Below are positions 1-5,794 of a DNA stretch of 7,018 nucleotides, piece after piece (the stretch's first letter is position 1; each line of letters starts with the position of its first letter). The position numbers and the translations under genes are program-made. The DNA is from UBA5287 sp041672395 (GTDB taxonomy: Bacteria > Bacteroidota > Bacteroidia > Bacteroidales > Dysgonomonadaceae), in NCBI GenBank assembly GCA_041672395.1, contig JBAYZS010000083.1:1-7018 (forward strand), given 5' to 3'. The notes under the pieces are model-generated. The model made no database searches, was not told where the DNA came from, and saw only the letters and a list, made by a program, of their open reading frames with translations.

Positions 1-7
1 TTGTTTT

Positions 8-784
8 CTAATATTTTATCTCTCCAAAATTAAGATATTCTGCTATATACTTATCATTCTCAAATTTCAATAATACTTCATAATCATTTTCACCTTCTTG
101 AAATTCTCTGTGTATTTTAAGTATAATTTTTGCTCCTTCAATATTGATTGATTTAATTCTGTCTTGGCAACCATCATCTTTTCGGATCTCAAAAAACGGA
201 TATTCGTTGTCCCAACTTGCTTTTTTTGAATATTCATTTTGAATTAGGTCTACCAATCCAAAATAATTATTCTTTTTGTCTTTGATTAGAATTGGCTGGT
301 CAACTGGACATCCCATCAGATCTCCATCATAATCAACCCCCATACCTAAAAAATTTGTTGTAAGGATTTCAATTTGATTATCGTCAACCGTAAAACATGT
401 ATCTTGATTTGAGTTTTGAATTTTAAAGACTTGTCTACCGTTAACTATCCCGTTAATTTTCTCTCCTCTAACCTTTACATACCAAAATGCATTACAAATA
501 TCTTTTGTATCATTAAAAATACTGTCCGAAATTCCAATTATTTCGACAATCCTAGGTGGAATATTTGAAAATTCTTCACTTACATTAAGATTATTGTCCA
601 ATATTTTTATCGACTTACCCATTAGAATGGCTTGTCCTTTTGTTTTTTTGAATGTGATATCAGAAATAATATCAGATTGACGCTGAATTTCTTTATCATT
701 TTGAACATTCGCACTATTACCTGTCTGTGAACAAGTTATTAATCCAATTGCAGTAATTACTAATAGTTTAAAATATTTTTTCAT
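8..784 (-). CDS. Putative lipoprotein of unknown family, with an SH3-like stretch
   Basis: I do not recognise this 258-aa protein's family. The N-terminus is a lipoprotein signal: MKKYFK, a hydrophobic run, then Leu15-Ile-Thr-Cys18. Thr before the Cys is slightly off consensus. Residues after Cys18 (SQTGNS) lack the acidic run that often marks surface export in Bacteroidota, so an inner-leaflet, periplasm-facing anchor is more likely. Residues about 99-120 (FWYVKVRGEKINGIVNGRQVF) resemble the core of bacterial SH3 domains, a weak resemblance by eye. Four further cysteines (97, 130, 159, 206) could form disulfides. The frame stays open upstream to a GTG at 812-814, but that codon lies inside the 11-bp repeat array and the 10 extra residues would precede the signal peptide, so I chose the ATG at 782-784. 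No clear Shine-Dalgarno is seen. The gene is visibly more AT-rich than the GH95 gene. Coding is likely; function is unknown. Confidence 0.8.
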   Translation of the reverse strand: MKKYFKLLVITAIGLITCSQTGNSANVQNDKEIQRQSDIISDITFKKTKGQAILMGKSIKILDNNLNVSEEFSNIPPRIVEIIGISDSIFNDTKDICNAFWYVKVRGEKINGIVNGRQVFKIQNSNQDTCFTVDDNQIEILTTNFLGMGVDYDGDLMGCPVDQPILIKDKKNNYFGLVDLIQNEYSKKASWDNEYPFFEIRKDDGCQDRIKSINIEGAKIILKIHREFQEGENDYEVLLKFENDKYIAEYLNFGEIKY

Positions 785-808
785 ATCTAAGGGTTTTTTG
801 TGACTACC

Positions 809-907
809 TCTCACTCATCTCTCACTATGGTCTCACTCTCCTCTCACTATGGTCTCACTCACCTTCGACGCAACTCTCACTATGGTCTCACTATGATCTC
901 ACCGTAT
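809..907. repeat. Phased array of nine 11-bp units (TCTCACT + 4 nt)
   Basis: On the plus strand units begin at 809, 820, 831, 842, 853, 864, 875, 886 and 897, exactly 11 bp apart. Seven contain the full heptamer TCTCACT. The unit at 897 has TCTCACC, and the unit at 864 (TTCGACGCAAC) is divergent but keeps the 11-bp register. The four bases after the heptamer are catc, atgg, ctcc, atgg, cacc, (divergent), atgg, atga, gtat. On the minus strand, in the direction of the neighbouring genes, each unit reads NNNN-AGTGAGA. Eleven bp is close to one helical turn, so the heptamers lie on about the same DNA face. The array ends about 25 bp upstream of the lipoprotein ATG at 784. All minus-strand frames meet TGA or TAG, so it is not coding. 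It could be a protein-binding array, a variable-number tandem repeat, or part of a dispersed repeat family. Confidence 0.9.
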
Positions 908-980
908 TTTTGCTCCTCTCTCTAACTTTTTTAGCAATTTTCTTCCTCAGTTTAGTTTAATATTGCATTCTTCATCTTCC

Positions 981-993
981 GAAGTTTAACTTC
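981..993. other. 13-bp palindrome GAAGTTTAACTTC, possible weak hairpin
   Basis: This perfect inverted repeat (GAAGTT, T, AACTTC) lies 30-42 bp past the stop of the response-regulator gene. A second, overlapping short palindrome (CTTCCGAAG) occupies 976-984. No T-run follows it on the minus strand, so it does not look like a classical Rho-independent terminator. It could be a weak RNA hairpin at the 3' end of the operon transcript, a binding site, or chance in AT-rich DNA. The rest of 908-1022 shows no promoter matching TAnnTTTG on the minus strand, no tRNA and no ORF that I can support. Confidence 0.25.
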
Positions 994-1022
994 AATAACC
1001 GCCGCTTTAACATATTCCAACA

Positions 1023-1745
1023 TCAACTCTTTTCAATTCCTTGAATCAGATTCTGACGGTATGTTTCACCAATTGGTATTTCATTTTTACCAATACTTAT
1101 GCGGTTTCGTTTAATGCTGTCTATTTTGTTCTTCTGAACTATATAGGATCGGTGAACACGGATAAAGCGATCTTTAGGAAGATCTTCTTCAAGTGTTTTC
1201 AGATTCATCAAAGTTAATATTGGATTGGGATTGTTCAGTGTATAGATTTTCACATAATCTTTTAATCCCTCAATATAAAGGATATCGTTATACTGAATTT
1301 GAATGAGTTTATAATCGGATTTTACAAAAATGCCATTACTTGAATTTTCTTCTTTCTCCTGAGGTTCTTTTTTCTGCGTAATGAGCTCAAACCAGGTAAG
1401 GGCTTTTTTAGCGGCGACAAGAAAATCGGCATAAGAAAATGGCTTGAGCAAATAATCAATGGCATTCACTTTATACCCATCAAGTGCATACTTGCTGAAA
1501 GCGGTCGTAAAAACAATGCGTGTATAAGAATTTTCAATCATATGAGCAAATTCCAATCCATTAACATCGGGCATCTGGATATCCAGAAAAATAATATCTA
1601 TTTTATTCTTTTCATACTGCTCCATAGCGGAGACAGCATTATTGAATTTACCTGTCAGATTAAGAAACGGTGTTTTGTTGACATACATTTCCAACAGGTT
1701 TAATGCAAATGGCTCATCATCTAATATCCAACAATTTAATGTCAT
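1023..1745 (-). CDS. LytTR-family response regulator
   Basis: This is a DNA-binding response regulator of 240 aa, the usual length for the family. The N-terminal receiver domain (about 3-115) has the acidic pair Asp9-Asp10, the phospho-acceptor Asp55 in IFLDIQMPD, the conserved Thr in FTTAF (80/81) and Lys101-Pro102 in YLLKPF. A polar linker (about 123-136, QKKEPQEKEENSS) leads to a C-terminal LytTR domain (about 137-238) with the typical stretches FVKSDYKLIQI, DILYIEGLKDYVKIY, and FIRVHRSYIVQKNKI. LytTR domains bind DNA as a beta-fold, often at paired direct repeats upstream of targets. The ATG overlaps the stop of the upstream kinase gene, so the two are almost certainly translated together and form a cognate pair. 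Its targets are not shown by the sequence; its own operon promoter or the nearby 11-bp array are possibilities only. Confidence 0.95.
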   Translation of the reverse strand: MTLNCWILDDEPFALNLLEMYVNKTPFLNLTGKFNNAVSAMEQYEKNKIDIIFLDIQMPDVNGLEFAHMIENSYTRIVFTTAFSKYALDGYKVNAIDYLLKPFSYADFLVAAKKALTWFELITQKKEPQEKEENSSNGIFVKSDYKLIQIQYNDILYIEGLKDYVKIYTLNNPNPILTLMNLKTLEEDLPKDRFIRVHRSYIVQKNKIDSIKRNRISIGKNEIPIGETYRQNLIQGIEKS

Positions 1746-1747
1746 TA
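1743..1747 (-). promoter_or_regulatory. TAATG stop/start overlap between kinase and regulator genes
   Basis: On the minus strand the kinase stop TAA (1747-1745) shares its last A with the regulator ATG (1745-1743). No Shine-Dalgarno is obvious upstream. This arrangement is typical of translational coupling by terminating and restarting ribosomes, and would keep kinase and regulator in a fixed ratio. Confidence 0.85.
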
Positions 1748-2851
1748 TTCAATATTATTATCTGCTTTTGTATCAATTATCAGTATCACAGAATATACCC
1801 CTTTATTAATGTTTACATCCATTGTATATTTATTCGGGTATAAAAGTTCAAGCTGTTTTTTTACCAAATCAAGTCCTATCCCACTCCCACTCTTGTCTGA
1901 TGTAGCCTTTGGAAAATAACTGTTCATAGATATAAATTCCAATTTACCGTCATTGTTCTCAGTCAGGGAGATATTGATAAACGATTCTTTACCTGCACTT
2001 ATACCATGCTTAAAGGCATTCTCTATCAAAGATATAAAAATTAGAGGGGAAATCTGCGTTTCTTTATTCTCTTTAATATTAAAAAGGGTTGTTAACTTGA
2101 CATTCGGAGATAAACGAATACGCATCAGTTCAATATAATTTTGAATAAAATCTACTTCACTTCGCAACGAAACAAAGGTCTTATTATTGTCATACAGAAG
2201 ATGACGAAGGAGTTTGCTCAAATCCAACACGGCTTTCTGCGCTTTGGGTGGGTCAAACTCTATAAGGGCATAGATATTATTTAGTGTGTTAAGCAGAAAA
2301 TGGGGATTGATCTGATTCTTTATATTTTGTAGTTCGGCTTCGGATTTAGCTTTTTCAAGTTCTTTGCGTTGGGCCTCTACTTCAAACCAATGGGTACTCA
2401 TCTTGAACGCTACACTTAATCCGGCAATCAATCCCAGTGAAACAATATCGCGGGTTATGATCGACATTGCCGAAGGACCACGTCTTCTTCCTGGACGACG
2501 CTGAAATTCTTGCATTCGCTCGGGCTCTATGAAATTACGCCATAAATCATGGGTTGTAAACAAAACGGAAACGACAATGATTATCAATCCAAGGTTGATA
2601 AGGATAAATTCCCAAATTTTTCCTTTAAATAAATATCTCTTTATCAACCATAAAAAATTGATATAGAAAACAAGAATAAACGACAAAAGATCTGGAACTG
2701 ATCTCCAAATCCTTGTCCAACTGAATCCTTCTGTTCTGTCTGTAAGAAAAATAGGCACAAAAAACACAATCAACCAAATAATTACATGAATAAGAATGGT
2801 TGTAGTTTTGCTTTTGTGACTATCTTTCCTTAATAAACCTATCGATGCCAT
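1745..2851 (-). CDS. LytS/YehU-type sensor histidine kinase, four TM segments
   Basis: This is a 368-aa membrane histidine kinase of the His_kinase (LytS-like) family. Four hydrophobic segments are visible at about 17-37, 52-70, 79-100 and 132-152. Basic residues in the N-terminus and in the 71-78 loop put both in the cytoplasm, so loops 38-51 and about 101-131 face the periplasm. The second of these is Arg/Gly/Pro-rich (ERMQEFQRRPGRRRGPSAM). A short helix (157-180) leads to the phospho-acceptor His184 in NPHFLLNTLNN, followed by the ATP-binding domain with the N-box Asn278 in SLIENAFKHG and the glycine box SGSGIGLDLV (321-330). It lacks PAS, HAMP or a large sensor domain, so sensing must use the membrane region or the short loops. 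It lies 11 nt after the outer-membrane protein gene and overlaps the LytTR regulator gene, its likely partner. The signal is unknown. Confidence 0.95.
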   Translation of the reverse strand: MASIGLLRKDSHKSKTTTILIHVIIWLIVFFVPIFLTDRTEGFSWTRIWRSVPDLLSFILVFYINFLWLIKRYLFKGKIWEFILINLGLIIIVVSVLFTTHDLWRNFIEPERMQEFQRRPGRRRGPSAMSIITRDIVSLGLIAGLSVAFKMSTHWFEVEAQRKELEKAKSEAELQNIKNQINPHFLLNTLNNIYALIEFDPPKAQKAVLDLSKLLRHLLYDNNKTFVSLRSEVDFIQNYIELMRIRLSPNVKLTTLFNIKENKETQISPLIFISLIENAFKHGISAGKESFINISLTENNDGKLEFISMNSYFPKATSDKSGSGIGLDLVKKQLELLYPNKYTMDVNINKGVYSVILIIDTKADNNIE

Positions 2852-2862
2852 ATATTTATTAA

Positions 2863-5667
2863 TTAATGAAAATGATCTCCGCCACCGCGTCCTCCGGGTC
2901 CTTCTGGCCTGCCGGGTCTGCCTTGCATCATGTCTGATGCTGTCGCTCCGCCTTTAAAGAAATTGAATCTATATATGAAATGGAACATAAAATAACTTGT
3001 CAGCGTATTTGACGTTGTGTCACGAATAAAGTTTGATGTCACATTTCTGCTGATATTACTGCGCTGTTGCAATATATCATAGATTTTAAATCGCAAGGTA
3101 CCACTTTTATCTTTAAATAACGCTTTTTGAAGGGATGCATTCCATAACCACTCGTTTTGCTTATATCCATCGGAATAACCGGAATTGGTTGAATAAGATA
3201 TATCACTTTCAAGGGTAAAATCGTATGGGAAATAAATTGCAGTATTTGCTGTTGTATTATAGTTATAGTATTCCTGATCTCGCTGACCTTCAAGTGAATT
3301 CTTTACTCCATTATAATTTACATTACCACGAACTCCAAAATCAAATATATCTGATCTGTAATTTATACCTAATCCTTCACCTAAATTTAATGTTTTACTT
3401 AAGTTTGGCTCATTATTTGAAAATCCGTTGATATGATTATATCCGGCAAATGTCATAGAGGAGAATGAGAATTTTATATTCGATTTTAATGGGATATTCA
3501 TCATTAAACGACCGTTGGCATTCCAGTTTCCTTTAACATTCTCGTATGTGGTCTCTTTCCTACCGGTTTTAATGTCGGTAAAGGTGGTAGAAACAATATC
3601 ATTGGTCAAGTAGCCGGCATTGGCAAAGAAATTGTATGCACTGCCTTTTTCTTGATCGAAATTCATGTAACGTACATTGAAACGATGCTGAAAAGATGGT
3701 TTCAAATTGGGATTTCCATATCTTACATTCAATGGATCGGATACATCAACAACGGGTGAGAGCTGTTGTACGGAGGGTTGGTCGGTATCTCCAAAATAAC
3801 GGATTCGCAAATTCGTCTGACGACTCCAACGATAGTTAAACTGTGCCATTGGCGAGAAATTCCAAACATCTTGTGTAAGATCATTAATCATGTCTTCGCC
3901 AATAAATGTCTTGCTTCGCGAACTGGAGGGTTGGGCACTGAATCCAATCGAATAATCATAAACGCCTCTGTCGGCACGGAAATTAATCTCCATCTCCTGA
4001 CTTACAAAGATGTTCTCTAATCGTTTGCTGTACAATGAATCCAAAACGGTGTAATCTCCGCTTAGGTCTTTGGAACGGGTGTCTTTGTCTGATTTTGAAT
4101 TGTTCTGATTGTAATTATATGCTAACTGAATGAAATTATTCAGACCTACTGGCTCTACATATGATACGTAGCCTCGATAACTTTTATTCGCGTTTGCATT
4201 TGTGAAATGCTGATCAATAATATCATCGGGCCTTGTTCCTGTATAATAGGTGTTGGATATGTTGGTTCCATTATTTTCTGCATCATTGGTATTGCCGCTT
4301 AACTGAAAACTGAAAACTCGACCGGGTTTACCGAGCTGGCGACTAAAATCTAATCTCGCTCCCATAGAATTACTGTTCCCTTCTGAATAATAGTCTGAAT
4401 TACCATTATTTATGGTATCTCCTGTCAATTCATTGGTCGTCAAAAAAGTTCCTTTTTCTGTTTGATTGTTATCTGAATATCCAATCTGTGGCTCGAAAAT
4501 AATTCTTGTAAGGGTGTCTGGGGTCCATTCCATACGTAAATCTACATTGAAATTACGACTGAAATTATTGGATGCATTATTTTCGTCTTCAAATGTATTA
4601 CCTGAGCTTAACAAGTTCTGAGTGTGCACTTTAGAGGTTACGTCTGTATTGGTTTGACCGTATCTGATGTTGCCTCCGAGTTTAAATTTGCTTGAAAACT
4701 GCTTACTGAAATTTCCACCGGCATTCCCGGATTGGGTGATCCCGGATCCTCCTGACATGCCACGTCCTCTTCTACCGCCCATTCCACCAAACGTGGCTGA
4801 GGCAATGTCGGAAAATCCGGCATTGTTGGTATTGTTTAATCCGCCAAGAAAGGTAAATTGATCTTTATTTTTCATGTAATTGGCCATTATATTGGCTTCG
4901 TAACGTTCCTTACTGCCATAACCGGCAAAAGCATTTCCAAATAGGCCTTCTTTCATTCCGGGTCGTACCGACAAATTGATTACTGATTCTTCTTCGCCAT
5001 CATCAAATCCGGTCATCCTCGAAATATCTGTCGATTTATCAAATACTTGCACTTTATTTACCATTCTGGCTGGAAGATTTTTTGATGCTACTTTGGGGTC
5101 GTTACTGAAAAACTCCTCGCCATCTACCAATATTTTTTTAATCTCTTTACCGTTAATGGTGATTTTCCCATTTTCGTCTATTTCGGCTCCGGGCATCTTT
5201 TTAATCAAATCTTCAACTACAGCACTTTCTGTGACTTTATATGAGTCTGCGTTATATTCTAAAGTATCGCCCTTGACAACTACTTCAGCGGCTTTGGCCG
5301 TTACTACGGTTTCTCCTAATAAAATTGTGTTTTGAGTTAGAGAAATTGTACCCAGATCTACGACTGGTGCTTTTGAAGTTACCACGATATTTTTATATAC
5401 ATCGTTATAGCCCATAAAGGAAATATGAACGATATATGAACCGTTATTCACTATTAAAGAAAATTTACCGTCTTCTTCTGATGGTTGACCTGTGACAAAA
5501 AGACTGTCTTTTTGCTGTAATACTCGAATGTTACCGTATGGTACTGGCTTTTCTGTGATAGCATCAACCAGTTTACCGTTGATTAATCCTCCTGATATAT
5601 CACTTTGCGCATGAATCGTTATAGATAGCGCGAAAAGTAATATTAATGAATAAATGATTTTTTGCAT
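2863..5667 (-). CDS. Outer-membrane beta-barrel protein, TonB-receptor-like, with carboxypeptidase-regulatory-like domain
   Basis: This 934-aa protein has a Sec signal peptide (1-20, likely cut after SITIHA). A carboxypeptidase-regulatory-like beta-sandwich follows (about 25-105; GKLVDAITEKPVPYGNIRV ... GKFSLIV). A TonB-receptor plug-like domain lies at about 120-235, including VVEDLIKKMPG, ITINGKEIKKILVDGEEFF and MVNKVQVFD. The rest is a large beta-barrel of alternating aromatic strands ending at FIYRFNFF (about 904), the layout of the OMP_b-brl_3 type common in Bacteroidota. I see no convincing TonB box, so active TonB-driven import is not certain. Two Gly/Arg/Met-rich stretches stand out: 294-309 (GGMGGRRGRGMSGGSG), probably in a loop, and a 30-residue tail (905-934) ending in DHFH after the last strand. 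The absence of a partner SusD gene in the window argues against a classical glycan-uptake pair. It is the first gene of an operon with a sensor kinase and LytTR regulator. The substrate is unknown. Confidence 0.93.
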   Translation of the reverse strand: MQKIIYSLILLFALSITIHAQSDISGGLINGKLVDAITEKPVPYGNIRVLQQKDSLFVTGQPSEEDGKFSLIVNNGSYIVHISFMGYNDVYKNIVVTSKAPVVDLGTISLTQNTILLGETVVTAKAAEVVVKGDTLEYNADSYKVTESAVVEDLIKKMPGAEIDENGKITINGKEIKKILVDGEEFFSNDPKVASKNLPARMVNKVQVFDKSTDISRMTGFDDGEEESVINLSVRPGMKEGLFGNAFAGYGSKERYEANIMANYMKNKDQFTFLGGLNNTNNAGFSDIASATFGGMGGRRGRGMSGGSGITQSGNAGGNFSKQFSSKFKLGGNIRYGQTNTDVTSKVHTQNLLSSGNTFEDENNASNNFSRNFNVDLRMEWTPDTLTRIIFEPQIGYSDNNQTEKGTFLTTNELTGDTINNGNSDYYSEGNSNSMGARLDFSRQLGKPGRVFSFQLSGNTNDAENNGTNISNTYYTGTRPDDIIDQHFTNANANKSYRGYVSYVEPVGLNNFIQLAYNYNQNNSKSDKDTRSKDLSGDYTVLDSLYSKRLENIFVSQEMEINFRADRGVYDYSIGFSAQPSSSRSKTFIGEDMINDLTQDVWNFSPMAQFNYRWSRQTNLRIRYFGDTDQPSVQQLSPVVDVSDPLNVRYGNPNLKPSFQHRFNVRYMNFDQEKGSAYNFFANAGYLTNDIVSTTFTDIKTGRKETTYENVKGNWNANGRLMMNIPLKSNIKFSFSSMTFAGYNHINGFSNNEPNLSKTLNLGEGLGINYRSDIFDFGVRGNVNYNGVKNSLEGQRDQEYYNYNTTANTAIYFPYDFTLESDISYSTNSGYSDGYKQNEWLWNASLQKALFKDKSGTLRFKIYDILQQRSNISRNVTSNFIRDTTSNTLTSYFMFHFIYRFNFFKGGATASDMMQGRPGRPEGPGGRGGGDHFH

Positions 5668-5719
5668 TGTTGTACTTGTAATCTATACTCGATTAATAAC
5701 ATTTTTATTTATAAGTAAG

Positions 5720-5751
5720 CAAAAATAATCAATCTAATCCCCGAGTACAAA
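5720..5751 (-). promoter_or_regulatory. Bacteroidota-type promoter for the outer-membrane protein/kinase/regulator operon
   Basis: On the minus strand the -33 element TTTG (5751-5748) is followed, after 20 nt, by TATTTTTG (5727-5720), which fits the Bacteroidota -7 consensus TAnnTTTG. Both the motifs and their spacing match the known primary sigma factor promoter of this phylum. Transcription would start near 5710-5715, giving a leader of about 45-50 nt before the ATG at 5667. The leader is A/T-rich and has no Shine-Dalgarno, which is normal in this phylum. The site is the only strong match in the 127-bp gap and indicates transcription independent of the GH95 gene. Confidence 0.7.
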
Positions 5752-5794
5752 TCAAATAGATTAACAAGGCTTTTTTATCGACAAAATGACATTT

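Noticed and set aside
785..814. Lipoprotein start at the GTG at 812-814
   Set aside because: The GTG is part of the repeat array, and the ten extra residues (MRGSHKKPLD) would sit before an intact signal peptide that begins at the ATG at 784.
809..907. The 11-bp array as a CRISPR array
   Set aside because: Repeat units are only 7 bp with 4-bp variable parts, far too short for CRISPR repeats and spacers, and no cas gene is present.
905..912. TATTTTTG on the plus strand, resembling a Bacteroidota -7 element
   Set aside because: No TTG/TTTG lies about 20 nt upstream (that position is within the repeat array), and no plus-strand gene follows.
4976..5335. Plus-strand ORF of 119 aa opposite the plug domain
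   Set aside because: It is low-complexity Ser/Leu/Thr-rich sequence with no recognisable domain, fully inside a well-supported gene. It is a shadow frame.
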